Shown: positions 37,461 through 46,572, counted from the first letter of the stretch. The stretch: 64,000 nucleotides of DNA from Nocardioides sp. GY 10127 (GCF_004919085.1 NZ_STGL01000008.1:248001-312000); one strand, 5' to 3'. Notes: generated from the letters alone by a model not told the origin. Program-made: numbers and translations.

Positions 37461-39156
37461 GGTCGGTGGAGAGCTGGCCGATCAGCTCGCGCACGCGCGC
37501 CGCCGACTGCCGCTGCTCGCTGGTCGCCTCGGCGATCTGGCCGATCGCGTCGCCGGTGGAGTCGACGGAGGCGACGATGCGGGTGAAGGCCTCCTCGGCC
37601 TTCTTGCCCACGGTCGACCCCTCCTCGATCCGGCTCGCGGACTCCGCGATGAGCGTGCCGATCTGGTGCGCGGCCTCCGACGAGCGCTCGGCGAGCCGGC
37701 GGACCTCGCCCGCCACCACCGAGAAGCCGACCCCGTGCTCGCCGGCCCGCGCCGCCTCGATGGAGGCGTTGAAGGCGAGGAGGTTGGTCTGCGCGGCGAT
37801 CTCGGCGATCACGCGGACGATCTCGCTGATCGAGTGGCTCGAGCGCTGGATGGCAGCGATCGCGTCGAGCGTGGCGCCGAGCGCCTGGCTGCCGGCCGCG
37901 GCGTCGGTCGACGTCTGCTGGGCGTTCTCGCGGGCACCCTGGCTGGAGGAGCCGATCTGGTCGATGCTCGCGGCGAGCTCGGCGACGGCGTCGGTCATGG
38001 CGCGGGTCGAGTGCGCCACCCGGCGCTCGGTCTCGACCTGCTCGGTGATGTCGTGGGCGTACTTCACCACGCGCACGGGGCGGCCGAGGCCGTCCAGGAT
38101 CGGCGAGTAGGTGGCCTGCAGGTGCACGGAGCGCCCGAACTTGCCGACCCGCTCGAAGCGTCCGGCGACGTGCTCGCCCTTGCTCAGCCGCAGCCAGAAG
38201 TCGCGGTACTCCTCGGTGCGCACGTAGTCGGCCGTGCAGAACATCGAGTGGTGCTGGCCGACGATCTCGCGCTGGGAGTAGCCCATGGCGCGCAGGAAGT
38301 TGTCGTTCGCCTCCAGCACGGTGCCCTCGAGGTCGAACTCGATGACGGCCTGCGCGCTGTCGAGGGCCCCGATCTTGCCGCGGAACTCGGCGGTGCGGGC
38401 CTTGTCGGCGGTGACGTCGGTGGCGAACTTGATGACGCCGACCGGGCTTCCGCTCGCGTCGAGGATCGGGTTGTAGGTGGCCTGGAGCCACAGGTCCGAG
38501 CCGTCCTTGTGGCGGCGACGGAACTCACCGCTCACGTACTCGCCGGCGGCCAGGTCCTGCCAGAACCGCTCGTACTCGGCCGAGGCCGCCTGCTCGGCGT
38601 CCACGAACATCCGGTGGTGCTCGCCGACGACCTCGCCGCGGTGGTAGCCGACGGCGTGCAGGAAGTGGTCGTTGACGTCGACTACGGTGCCCGAGAGGTC
38701 GAACTCGATGACGGCCTGGGAGCGCCACATCGCCGCGACCTTCGCCTCGGCGGCGAGGTGCTTGTTCCGCATGTCCGTCACGTCGTCGAGGAGGGCGACG
38801 ACCTCGACCACCTTGCCCCGGTCCGCGGGCACCCCGGTGTAGGTGCCGGTGAGCCAGACGGTCCGACCGTCGCGCGCCTGGCGGGCGAAGGTGCTGTTCA
38901 CCTGCTCACCGAGCAGGATGCGACGCCACACCAGCTCCCACTCGCGTTCCACGGCCGAGGACAGGAGCATCGTGTGCGGCTGCCCGACGAGGTCCTCCTC
39001 GATGTAGCCCAGCAGCCGGGCGAGCTTCTCGTCGACGCCGACGATGGTGCCGTCGGTGTCGAGGCGCAGCAGCGCCGAGGAGCGCGTCAGCGCAGCGACG
39101 AGCGCGCCGGCGTCGAGGGGGGCCCGGTCGGGGAGGGGGCTGGCTGCTGCAGGCAC
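37450..39156 (-). CDS. Soluble chemoreceptor (MCP) with three PAS domains (copy 2)
   Basis: 568 aa, close paralogue of the receptor at 30878-32608. No transmembrane segment. PAS domains at about 18-135, 142-258 and 265-382; PAS2 has VGEHHRMFV and PAS3 has VGQHHSMFC. The signalling hairpin (about 383-568) has the same tip ([20 protein letters not shown]) as copy 1. PAS1 and the segment after PAS3 are the most divergent parts, which suggests different inputs into the same output. GTG 39156 has GAGGACCACC upstream. It overlaps the downstream CheW gene by 11 nt. Confidence 0.9.
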   Translation of the reverse strand: MPAAASPLPDRAPLDAGALVAALTRSSALLRLDTDGTIVGVDEKLARLLGYIEEDLVGQPHTMLLSSAVEREWELVWRRILLGEQVNSTFARQARDGRTVWLTGTYTGVPADRGKVVEVVALLDDVTDMRNKHLAAEAKVAAMWRSQAVIEFDLSGTVVDVNDHFLHAVGYHRGEVVGEHHRMFVDAEQAASAEYERFWQDLAAGEYVSGEFRRRHKDGSDLWLQATYNPILDASGSPVGVIKFATDVTADKARTAEFRGKIGALDSAQAVIEFDLEGTVLEANDNFLRAMGYSQREIVGQHHSMFCTADYVRTEEYRDFWLRLSKGEHVAGRFERVGKFGRSVHLQATYSPILDGLGRPVRVVKYAHDITEQVETERRVAHSTRAMTDAVAELAASIDQIGSSSQGARENAQQTSTDAAAGSQALGATLDAIAAIQRSSHSISEIVRVIAEIAAQTNLLAFNASIEAARAGEHGVGFSVVAGEVRRLAERSSEAAHQIGTLIAESASRIEEGSTVGKKAEEAFTRIVASVDSTGDAIGQIAEATSEQRQSAARVRELIGQLSTDHAA

Positions 39157-39213
39157 GGTGGTCCTCGGGGTGCTCAGGGGAAGGATGCTGGGGAGGCACC
39201 TCGCCCATCGCCC

Positions 39214-39227
39214 CCGCGGGCCCGCGG
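39214..39227. terminator. Perfect palindrome downstream of the antiporter gene
   Basis: CCGCGGG (39214-39220) directly abuts CCCGCGG (39221-39227). It lies 67 nt beyond the antiporter stop and 58 nt before the next gene on the same strand. It could be a terminator or an operator; no T-run follows. Confidence 0.3.
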
Positions 39228-39293
39228 ATGAGCCGTCCCCGGCCCCGCGGGCGAACTCTCACGGCATCTTCACGCCCGGCGCGTTCGCACAGG

Positions 39294-41204
39294 TCACGCC
39301 GTGAGGTGGTGGACGTAGCACCAGCGCCAGTCCTCGTCCGGCTCCGCGGACTGCATGACCGGGTGCGCGGTGCCCCGGAAGTGCGCGGTCGCGTGCTGGC
39401 CCGGGCTGGAGTCGCAGCAGGCCACGTTCCCGCAGGTCAGGCAGCGGCGCAGCGCCACCCAGGTGGTCCCCTCGTCCAGGCAGGCACGGCACGTCTCGCC
39501 GGTGCCCCCGCCCTCGCCACCGCCCTCGCCACCGCCCCCGCCCTCGATCGCGGTCACGGCCGGGACGGCCGGGTGCTGGGCCAGGTGCTCGCAGCCGCCG
39601 GCGACGACCGTGCGGGCCTGCGCCGAGACGACGACCTGCCGCTGCTCGCTCGCCCGGTCGATCATCGACTCCTCCACGTCGAGGGAGGCCAGGACGTCGG
39701 CCACGACGTCGGCCGGCACGGTGCCGCCGTCCCGGATCTCCAGGACGCGGCGGCGCTCCGCGTCGATCATCGCCAACCGGGCCCGGGCGTACAGGTCGGA
39801 CGGCGCCTCGGCGTCCGCGACCGTGCCGAGCCGCTCCCAGGCCGCGAAGTTCCGCTGGTCCACCCGCGCCCGGATCATGTCCACCACGCCGTGACGGTCC
39901 TCGTAGTCGACCTCCTCCAGCGCGGCGAAGCCCGCCTTCGAGGCCTGCTGCAGCAGCGTCGCCCGGGCCAGCGCGTCGTCCATCGGGTCCGGCGAGGGGA
40001 TCGAGAGCCGGCGGGCGAGCAGCGGCAGGGTCGGGCCCTGGAGCAGCAGGGTGCCGGCGACCACCGTGAAGGCCACCAGCAGCAGGACCTCACGGTGGGG
40101 CACGTCGTCCGGGATGACGAACGCCGCGGCCAGCGTCACCACGCCCCGCATCCCGGCCCAGCCGAGCACGAGGGTGTAGCTCCACGGCGTCCTCGGGTCG
40201 GACCCGGGGTCGGCACGCGGCATGAGGAGCGCGAAGCGCGAGGAGAAGACCCAGACCAGCCGCAGCACGATCACCGTGGCGAGCACCGCCAGGCAGACCG
40301 CGACGATCCTCGCCGGCGACAGCGCGGAGTCGCCGATCTCGGCCAGGATGGCGTGGGCCTGGAGGCCGATGAGCAGGAAGACGGCGTTCTCCAGCAGGAA
40401 CGCCACCGTGCCCCACGTGGTCCGCTCGGCGATCCGCGACTGCGCCGTCTGGAGCACGGGCGCCTGGTGGCCCAGGAGCAGGCCCGCGACCACGACCGCG
40501 ATCACCCCGGAGGCGCCCACCTCCTCCGCGAGCACGTAGGCGCCGAAGGGGATGACCAGCGAGATGCCGACGTCGACGTGGGAGTCGTCGAGGTGCTTGC
40601 GCACCAGCGCGACGAGCTTGTAGACGGCGATCCCGATGAGCGAGCCGCCCACCGCGGCGACGAGGAAGTCCCAGCCGACGTCCCAGGCGCTGATGCCCAC
40701 CGCGCCCGCGGCGATGGCGGTGCGCAGCGCGACCAGGGCCGTGGCGTCGTTGAAGAGCGACTCGCCCTCCAGGATCGTCACGATCCGGCGCGGCAGCCCG
40801 ATACGGCGGCCGATCGCGATGGCCGCCACCGCGTCCGGCGGGCCCACCACCGCGCCGATCGCGAAGCTCGCCGCCCACCCGATCGGGGTGAGCGCGTGCA
40901 CCACCACCGCGACCCCGGCCGCGGTGAACACCACCAGCCCGACCGACAGCAGCAGGATCGGCCGCCGCTGGGCGCGGAAGTCGACCAGCGAGGTCTCCAG
41001 GGCCGCCGAGTACAGCAGCGGCGGCAGCAGCCACAGCAGCACGATCTCGGGCTCGAGCGCCAGGTCGGGCACGAACGGGAGGTAGGACGCCAGCAGCCCG
41101 ACCACCGTCAGGACCAGCGGCGCCGGGAGGTCGAGCCGGCGGCTGACGCCGGTGACCGCCAGCACCACCAGGGTCAGGACGATGAGCAGCAGCGCGACCT
41201 CCAC
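39294..41204 (-). CDS. CPA1-family Na+/H+ antiporter with C-terminal UBP-type zinc finger
   Basis: 636 aa. Residues about 1-410 form a CPA1 exchanger with about 12 helices: FAIGAVVGPPDAVAAIAIGR (the transport Asp), EGESLFNDATALVALR and GWAGMRGVVTLAAAF are diagnostic. A cytoplasmic helical region (about 420-550) and a Gly/Glu linker follow. The last 65 residues hold a Cys/His-rich finger: CRAC, CLTC, CC, HATAH, H, WCYVHH, which fits the UBP zinc-finger fold that in eukaryotes binds ubiquitin C-termini. What it binds in bacteria is unclear. GTG 41204 has GGAGG about 8 nt upstream. Confidence 0.9.
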   Translation of the reverse strand: MEVALLLIVLTLVVLAVTGVSRRLDLPAPLVLTVVGLLASYLPFVPDLALEPEIVLLWLLPPLLYSAALETSLVDFRAQRRPILLLSVGLVVFTAAGVAVVVHALTPIGWAASFAIGAVVGPPDAVAAIAIGRRIGLPRRIVTILEGESLFNDATALVALRTAIAAGAVGISAWDVGWDFLVAAVGGSLIGIAVYKLVALVRKHLDDSHVDVGISLVIPFGAYVLAEEVGASGVIAVVVAGLLLGHQAPVLQTAQSRIAERTTWGTVAFLLENAVFLLIGLQAHAILAEIGDSALSPARIVAVCLAVLATVIVLRLVWVFSSRFALLMPRADPGSDPRTPWSYTLVLGWAGMRGVVTLAAAFVIPDDVPHREVLLLVAFTVVAGTLLLQGPTLPLLARRLSIPSPDPMDDALARATLLQQASKAGFAALEEVDYEDRHGVVDMIRARVDQRNFAAWERLGTVADAEAPSDLYARARLAMIDAERRRVLEIRDGGTVPADVVADVLASLDVEESMIDRASEQRQVVVSAQARTVVAGGCEHLAQHPAVPAVTAIEGGGGGEGGGEGGGTGETCRACLDEGTTWVALRRCLTCGNVACCDSSPGQHATAHFRGTAHPVMQSAEPDEDWRWCYVHHLTA

Positions 41205-41248
41205 GTGGGCATCCTCCCAGGGCCCACCGGCCGCGCGCCTCGCCCGTA

Positions 41249-41266
41249 GCCGGGCTCACACCCGGC
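41249..41266. terminator. Stem-loop downstream of menD
   Basis: GCCGGG (41249-41254) pairs with CCCGGC (41261-41266) around a 6-nt loop, just beyond the menD stop (41272) and before the antiporter start. A T-run is lacking, as is usual in high-GC genomes. Confidence 0.45.
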
Positions 41267-41271
41267 CGCGC

Positions 41272-42951
41272 TCAGGCGTCGGTCGCCAGCGCCCTGATCC
41301 GCGCGTCCAGCTCGCGCCGGTCGGCCCGGCCCACCCGGACCTCCACCACCTCGAGGCCGCCGTTCGGCGACGCCAGCGCCTGGTGCAGCTCCGGCAGCGA
41401 CTCCACCCGCCAGTGCGGCGTCCGGGTGGCGGCGCACAGGGCAGCGAGGTCCGCGCCGTGCGGGGTGGCGAAGGCCCGCTCGAAGGAGTCGGCGTAGGCC
41501 GGTGCCCCCTGCTCCAGGGTCGCGAAGATGGAGCCGCCGTCGTCGTTGACGACGACCAGGGTGAGGTCCGGACGCGGCTCGCGCGGGCCCAGCACGAGCC
41601 CGCCCGCGTCGTGCAGGAACGTCACGTCGCCCAGCAGCGCGAGGGCGCGCGAGGAGTCGCGGCCGAGCGAGGCCCCGATCGCCGTCGAGACGATCCCGTC
41701 GATGCCCGCGAGGCCGCGGTTCGCGATCACCTTGCGGCGATCACCGACCCGGTAGCGCGGCACCATGAGGTCCAGGTCGCGCACGGGGTTGGACGGCCCC
41801 AGCACCAGCAGGCCGCCGGCGGGCAGCGCGGCCCCGACGGCCCCGGCCACCTCGTGCGGGGTGATCCCGTCCTCGGCGGCCAGCAGGGCGTCCAGGCGCC
41901 GCGAGACGTCGGCGTCGGCCGCTCGCCAGGCCTCCAGCCACGCGGGGTCGGACGTCGGCTGGTCGGGGTGGGGCCGTGCCGGCTCCAGGACCCCCGCCAC
42001 GGGGTGCGGGCGGGTCGTCCAGGCGCCGCGCAGCGGCCCGGCGAGGACCTCCAAGCCCGGACGCTCCAGCAGCGCGCTCACGGGCCGCGACAGCGTCGGG
42101 TTGCCGGCCACCACGACCCGCTCGACCTGCGCGCCCAGCGGGCCCGCGAGGAGCAGCCGGTAGGTGCGGATCGCGTGGGTGCCGGTCCGCGCCCCCGAGG
42201 ACGGCTCGGCCAGCAGCGGCCAGCCCGCCCGCTCGGCCAGGATGCGGGCCCACGGGCCCGCATCGTCCCCCGCGACGACGACGGTGCGGGGGGCCGGGTC
42301 CAGGAGCGGCAGGCTGCCCGGCGGCACCACCGGGGGCGGCGGGGAGGCGGGCACGGCCGCCAGCGCCGCGAGGTCGGCGGGGGGCCAGGGCGCGTGCGGC
42401 ACCAGCGGCGCGTCCAGGCGCAGGTTGAGGTGCAGCGGCCCGCCCGCGACGCTCAGCTCCAGCGGCACCGGCAGCCCCGCGGAGGCGTCCAGGTCGAGCG
42501 TCGGCACGAGGCGCCCGAAGATCCCCTCCTGCTCCGTGGTCTGGTTGGCGGACGTGCCGCGCAGCCGCGCCGGGCGGTCGGCCGTGAGCGCGACCAGCCG
42601 GACCCCCGCGTGCGCCGCCTCCAGCACCGCCGGGTGCAGGTTGGCCACGGCAGTGCCCGAGGTGCACACGACGGCCGCGGGCGGGCCGGTGCGGGCCAGG
42701 CCGAGGGCGGTGAAGCCGGCCGAGCGCTCGTCCAGGCGCGTGTGGAGCCGCAGGACGCCGGCCCGATCGGCGTCCACCAGCGCCAGCGCCAGCGGGGCGT
42801 TGCGCGACCCCGGGGACAGCACGACCTCGCGCACCCCCGCGCGCACCAGGGCGGCGAGCACCGCGCGGGCGGCGAGGACCGCGCCGGGCTCGGTGGGGTC
42901 AGCGGTGTCTGCGGCGTCTGCGGGCTCAGCGGGGTCGGGGTGGGCGGTCAT
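41272..42951 (-). CDS. menD: 2-succinyl-5-enolpyruvyl-6-hydroxy-3-cyclohexene-1-carboxylate synthase
   Basis: 559-aa thiamine diphosphate enzyme that joins 2-oxoglutarate to isochorismate in menaquinone synthesis. The N-terminal motif is VREVVLSPGSRNAPLALAL, with the catalytic Glu in LHTRLDERSAGFTALG; ALTADRPARLRGTSANQTTEQ (split) is MenD-specific. The cofactor motif GDVTFLHDAGGL and VVNDDGGSIF is near the C-terminus. ATG 42951 overlaps the menC stop (ATGA). Third gene of menECD. Confidence 0.94.
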   Translation of the reverse strand: MTAHPDPAEPADAADTADPTEPGAVLAARAVLAALVRAGVREVVLSPGSRNAPLALALVDADRAGVLRLHTRLDERSAGFTALGLARTGPPAAVVCTSGTAVANLHPAVLEAAHAGVRLVALTADRPARLRGTSANQTTEQEGIFGRLVPTLDLDASAGLPVPLELSVAGGPLHLNLRLDAPLVPHAPWPPADLAALAAVPASPPPPVVPPGSLPLLDPAPRTVVVAGDDAGPWARILAERAGWPLLAEPSSGARTGTHAIRTYRLLLAGPLGAQVERVVVAGNPTLSRPVSALLERPGLEVLAGPLRGAWTTRPHPVAGVLEPARPHPDQPTSDPAWLEAWRAADADVSRRLDALLAAEDGITPHEVAGAVGAALPAGGLLVLGPSNPVRDLDLMVPRYRVGDRRKVIANRGLAGIDGIVSTAIGASLGRDSSRALALLGDVTFLHDAGGLVLGPREPRPDLTLVVVNDDGGSIFATLEQGAPAYADSFERAFATPHGADLAALCAATRTPHWRVESLPELHQALASPNGGLEVVEVRVGRADRRELDARIRALATDA

Positions 42952-43964
42952 GCGGGTCCTTCGTGGTCCAGGAGGGCGGCCGTGCGGGCGAGCCGCTGCG
43001 TCCACCATGCCGTCCTGTCGGCCGGGGCGGCGAGCCGGGCGAGCGCGTCGACGTCCACGTCGGGGCGGGCGACGGGCAGGAGGCCGTCGACGGGCAGGGC
43101 CGGGGTGACGGCCGGGTCGGCGGTGAAGAGCTGGACGGTGGCCAGGCCGCAGGCGTGCGGCAGCTCCGGCAGGGCGGCGGCCAGCGCCACACCGGCGGCG
43201 ATGCCGACCGACGACTCCAGCGCCGAGGAGACGACCACGGGCAGGCCGATGTCCTCCGCGATCCGCAGGCACGCGGCCACCCCGCCGAGGGGCTGCACCT
43301 TGAGCACGGCGACGTCGGCGGCCTCGAGGTCGCGGACGCGGTAGGGGTCCGCGGCCCGGCGGATCGACTCGTCCGCCGCCACCGGCACGCCCTGACGGCG
43401 CCGCACCTCGGCGAGCTCCTCCACCGACGCGCACGGCTGCTCGACGTACTCGAGCCCGCCCGCCGCCCTGTCGAGCAGCGGCAGGCGACGCAGGGCCGTG
43501 TCCACGTCCCAGCCGCCGTTGACGTCCACCCGCACCCGGGCGTCGGTGCCGTGCAGCGAGGCGAGCGCGTCGCGCACCGCCTCGAGCCGCGCCTCGTCCT
43601 CGCCCTCGGCCTGGCCGCGCTCGGCGACCTTCACCTTCGCCGTGCGGCACCCGCCGCGCAGGACGATCGCGTGCGCCTCCTCCGGGCCGACCGCCGGCAC
43701 GGTGACGTTGACGGGCACCCCGTCGCGCACGGGCGCGGGCCACGCGCCGCTCGCCGCCTCGCGGGCGCACCGGAGCCAGGGCGCGGCCACCTCGTCGGAG
43801 TACTCGGCGAACGGGCTCCACTCGCCCCACCCGCCCGTCGCGGGGTCGCGCAGCAGCACCCCCTCGCGCACGGTCAGGCCGCGGAACCTGCTGCGCAGCG
43901 GCACCGACCAGACGTGCACCTCCGCGGTGCCGACGGTGCCGCCGGGGCCGTCGAGGCCGCTCAC
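42948..43964 (-). CDS. menC: o-Succinylbenzoate synthase
   Basis: 338-aa enolase-superfamily enzyme that dehydrates the MenD/MenH product to o-succinylbenzoate. The general base is in TAKVKVAERG; metal ligands are in VRVDVNGGWD, YVEQPCAS and VPVAADESIR, and the second Lys is in AVLKVQPLGGV. GTG 43964 overlaps the menE stop by 4 nt. Length fits the actinobacterial OSBS type. Confidence 0.93.
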   Translation of the reverse strand: MSGLDGPGGTVGTAEVHVWSVPLRSRFRGLTVREGVLLRDPATGGWGEWSPFAEYSDEVAAPWLRCAREAASGAWPAPVRDGVPVNVTVPAVGPEEAHAIVLRGGCRTAKVKVAERGQAEGEDEARLEAVRDALASLHGTDARVRVDVNGGWDVDTALRRLPLLDRAAGGLEYVEQPCASVEELAEVRRRQGVPVAADESIRRAADPYRVRDLEAADVAVLKVQPLGGVAACLRIAEDIGLPVVVSSALESSVGIAAGVALAAALPELPHACGLATVQLFTADPAVTPALPVDGLLPVARPDVDVDALARLAAPADRTAWWTQRLARTAALLDHEGPA

Positions 43965-45061
43965 GCCTCGCCGCCCGTCGCCCGGGCCAGGCGCTGCAGA
44001 GCCAGCCGGTCGGGCTTGCCGTTGGCGAGCAGCGGCAGGTCCTCGAGCAGGACGAGGCGGCGCGGCGCCCACGAGCGTGGGCGCTCGGCAGCCACCGCGG
44101 CGCGCAGCCGCTCCAGGTCGGGCGGGTGCCCGGCGTCCGTGGGGACGACGAGGGCCACCAGCGCGTTCCCCCACTCCTCGTCCGGGACGCCGACCACCTC
44201 GGCCTGCCGCACCCCGGCCGTGGCCCGCAGCACCGCCGCCACGGCGGGGGCGGGCACGTTGACGCCACCGGTGACCACCACGTCGTCCAGCCGACCGAGG
44301 ACCTGGAGCCGACCGTCGTCGTCGAGCCGACCGGCGTCGGAGGTGAGGAACCAGCCGTCGACCAGGCTGCCGGCGGTGAGCTGCTCGTCGAGCGTGCCCG
44401 CGGGGGTCTCGTAGCCGTCGAAGAGCGTGGGGCCCGACAGGCGGACCCGGCCGTCGGTGCCGAGCGCGAGGCCCGTGCCGTCGAGCGGGACCCCGTCGTA
44501 CACGCAGCCCCCGCAGGTCTCGGCGGACCCGTACGTCGCGACCACCCGCACCCCCGCCGCGGCCGCGCGGGCCCGGAGCGCGGCGTCGACCGGGCCGCCG
44601 CCCAACAGGACGGTGTGGAACGAGCGGAGCGCCTCGACGTCGGTCGCGTGCTCGGGGCTGCCGTCGAGCATCCGGTGCAGCTGCGTGGGGACGAGCGAGA
44701 CGAAGCGGTCGGCGTCGGGGTGCGCGGCGACGAGGGCGTGCGCGGCCGCCGCGAAGGAGGGGTGCTCGTCCGCGATCACCGGCCGGTGGCCCGCCAGCAG
44801 GGAGCGGGCGATGACGTTGAGGCCCGCCACGTACCCGGCCGGCAGCGTGAGGAGCCACGGGCCCGCCGCTCCCACGCGCCGGGCGCTGGCCGCCGCCGAG
44901 GCGAGGACCGCCCGGCGGGACAGCCGCACGCGCTTCGGGACCCCCGTGGAGCCGCTCGTCGTGACCACCAGCGGCTCGGGGTGCGCTCCCGGGTCGCCGG
45001 CCGGGGCCAGCCAGGCCTCCAGGGCGTCGACGACCTCGGCCGGGCTCTGCGGAACGTCCAC
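43961..45061 (-). CDS. menE: o-Succinylbenzoate-CoA ligase
   Basis: 366-aa ANL-superfamily acyl-CoA ligase. Motifs: VVTTSGSTGVPKRVRLS (P-loop), TYGSAETCGGCVYDG (A5), SDAGRLDDDGRLQVLGRLDD (A7/A8) and the catalytic Lys in LANGKPDRLAL. It is shorter than typical ANL enzymes, as MenE often is in actinobacteria. GTG 45061 has TAGGTT 6 nt upstream with no RBS. First gene of menECD, divergent from menA. Confidence 0.92.
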   Translation of the reverse strand: MDVPQSPAEVVDALEAWLAPAGDPGAHPEPLVVTTSGSTGVPKRVRLSRRAVLASAAASARRVGAAGPWLLTLPAGYVAGLNVIARSLLAGHRPVIADEHPSFAAAAHALVAAHPDADRFVSLVPTQLHRMLDGSPEHATDVEALRSFHTVLLGGGPVDAALRARAAAAGVRVVATYGSAETCGGCVYDGVPLDGTGLALGTDGRVRLSGPTLFDGYETPAGTLDEQLTAGSLVDGWFLTSDAGRLDDDGRLQVLGRLDDVVVTGGVNVPAPAVAAVLRATAGVRQAEVVGVPDEEWGNALVALVVPTDAGHPPDLERLRAAVAAERPRSWAPRRLVLLEDLPLLANGKPDRLALQRLARATGGEA

Positions 45062-45466
45062 CCTGAGAACCTAGCCCTGCCGCGTGCCCGCCCGCGGGGC
45101 GGGTGAGCCCGTTGGCCGGTGGCCGGGTGGTGCCGGCACGACGTCCAGACCGTCCGGGTGGCAGTCGTGACCCCGACGCGTCGCGGACGTTGGGCCGGTG
45201 CGGTCGCGCGGAGGGTCCCCCCACTTCTCCCTCCGGTGGCCGCAGCCGCACAGACGGCACCGGCGTGGGATCCGGTGCTCCCGGGTCCCACGCCCCCTCC
45301 GCCGTCCTGTGCTCTGTTCTCTGTGCCGCTCTTCCGGGTGCCCGCCGTCCGGGTGCCCGCTTCTGCCCGCCGCGGTGGGCGGGGCCTGCGCTGGGTCACT
45401 CCCTCGGACGCGCCGCGGCGCCCCACCGACGTCGGGTGGGCAGGACGACTGGTTGAATCGTCCGTC
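45062..45466. other. Divergent menE / menA gap with a long hairpin
   Basis: This 405-bp gap has no convincing gene. A stem of 14 bp with one G-T pair is formed by 45262-45275 (GGCGTGGGATCCGG) and 45281-45294, with a 5-nt loop and CCCTCC after it. It looks like an intrinsic terminator although no gene ends nearby, so it could end a small RNA or an upstream leader transcript. TTGAAT (45453-45458), 8 nt before the menA GTG, is a weak -10 candidate. Confidence 0.45.
45068..45073 (-). promoter_or_regulatory. -10 box of menECD, probably leaderless
   Basis: TAGGTT (minus strand) ends 6 nt before the menE GTG at 45061. Confidence 0.55.
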
Positions 45467-46339
45467 GTGGCCACCGCAGCACAGTGGGTCGCCGGTTCGC
45501 GGCCCCGCACCCTCCCCGCCTCCGTCTCCCCCGTCATCGCCGGGACCGGCGTCGCCGCCGCGGCCGGCGAGGCCGTGTGGTGGAAGGCGCTGCTGGCGGC
45601 CGTCGTGGCGCTCGCGCTGCAGGTGGCGGTCAATTACGCCAACGACTACTCCGACGGCGTGCGCGGCACCGACGAGGTGCGCGTGGGTCCGATGCGGCTC
45701 GTCGGCTCCGGTGCCGCCACCCCGTCCGCGGTGAAGCGCGCCGCGTTCCTCGCCTTCGGCGTCGCGGGCGTCGCCGGGCTCGTCCTCGCCGCCACGAGCG
45801 CCTGGTGGCTGGTCCTGCTCGGCGTGGTCTGCGTGATCGCGGCCTGGACCTACACCGGCGGCCCGCGGCCCTACGGCTACGCGGGCCTGGGCGAGGTCAT
45901 GGTGTTCGTGTTCTTCGGGCTCGTGGCCGTCGTCGGGACGACGTACGTGCAGACCGGCACCGCACCCGGCAGCGCGTGGGTGGCAGCCGTCGGCATCGGG
46001 CTGCTGGCCTGCGCGATCCTCGTCGCCAACAACCTGCGCGACATCCCCACCGACTCCGAGACCGGCAAGCGCACCCTCGCCGTGCTGCTCGGCGACCGGG
46101 CCACGCGGGTCGGCTACGTCGCGATGATCGTCGGGGCCGGGGTGTGCCTAGTCGTCCTCGCCGCCCTCACGTCGTGGTGGGCGCTGCTCGGCCTCGCCTT
46201 CGTGCTCCCGGCGCTGCGCGGGGTGCGGACCGTCCTCGGCGGCGCCGCCGGACCCGCCCTCATCCCCGTCCTCGCCTCGACCGGCGCGGCCGAGCTCCTC
46301 TGGTCGCTCGGCGCGGCCGTCCCGCTGCTGCTGGTCTGA
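45467..46339 (+). CDS. menA: 1,4-Dihydroxy-2-naphthoate polyprenyltransferase
   Basis: 290-aa UbiA-superfamily membrane enzyme with about eight or nine helices. It attaches the long prenyl chain to DHNA, giving demethylmenaquinone for MenG. The first aspartate motif is NYANDYSDGVRGTDE and the second is NNLRDIPTDSETGKRTLAV; WVAGSRPRTLPASVSPVIAG is the usual MenA N-terminus. GTG 45467 was chosen because this motif begins directly after it and no RBS supports longer readings. Divergent from menECD. Confidence 0.93.
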   Translation: MATAAQWVAGSRPRTLPASVSPVIAGTGVAAAAGEAVWWKALLAAVVALALQVAVNYANDYSDGVRGTDEVRVGPMRLVGSGAATPSAVKRAAFLAFGVAGVAGLVLAATSAWWLVLLGVVCVIAAWTYTGGPRPYGYAGLGEVMVFVFFGLVAVVGTTYVQTGTAPGSAWVAAVGIGLLACAILVANNLRDIPTDSETGKRTLAVLLGDRATRVGYVAMIVGAGVCLVVLAALTSWWALLGLAFVLPALRGVRTVLGGAAGPALIPVLASTGAAELLWSLGAAVPLLLV

Positions 46340-46422
46340 GCGGGGCGCGGGCTGGCCGGCCGCTCCGACGTCGGGATGCCGCCGGTCGGGCTGTGCCTGG
46401 GCTCAGCCGGGCGCCCGGCGTC

Positions 46423-46560
46423 CTACTTGCGCTTGCGGTCGAGGTGGCGCTGCACGCGGGCGGGGTCCTGACCCAGGATCTTGCCCAGGATCTCGGCGCG
46501 CATCCGCCAGGCGACCACGACGAGTCCGATGAGGACGAGCACGATCAACAGCTTCAGCAT
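46423..46560 (-). CDS. Small single-pass membrane protein (45 aa)
   Basis: It begins MLKLLIVLVLIGLVVVAWRM, one hydrophobic helix, followed by a basic amphipathic tail with AEILGKILGQDPARVQRHL and ending DRKRK. TACGGT lies 6 nt before the ATG, the same leaderless arrangement as neighbouring genes, which supports it as real. It converges on menA (83 nt apart) and is followed upstream on the same strand by a DUF4229 gene. Function unknown. Confidence 0.65.
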   Translation of the reverse strand: MLKLLIVLVLIGLVVVAWRMRAEILGKILGQDPARVQRHLDRKRK

Positions 46561-46566
46561 GCGTCC

Positions 46567-46572
46567 ACCGTA
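46567..46572 (-). promoter_or_regulatory. -10 box of the 45-aa membrane protein gene
   Basis: TACGGT (minus strand) ends 6 nt before the ATG at 46560. No RBS. Confidence 0.5.

Noticed and set aside
28964..39156. Integrated phage or transposon carrying the receptor modules
   Set aside because: No integrase, transposase, tRNA target or direct flanking duplication was seen; base composition matches the rest of the window.
45103..45456. Plus-strand reading frame in the menE-menA gap (117 codons)
   Set aside because: Arg/Gly/Pro-rich, no start signal, no recognisable features, and it crosses the 14-bp hairpin.
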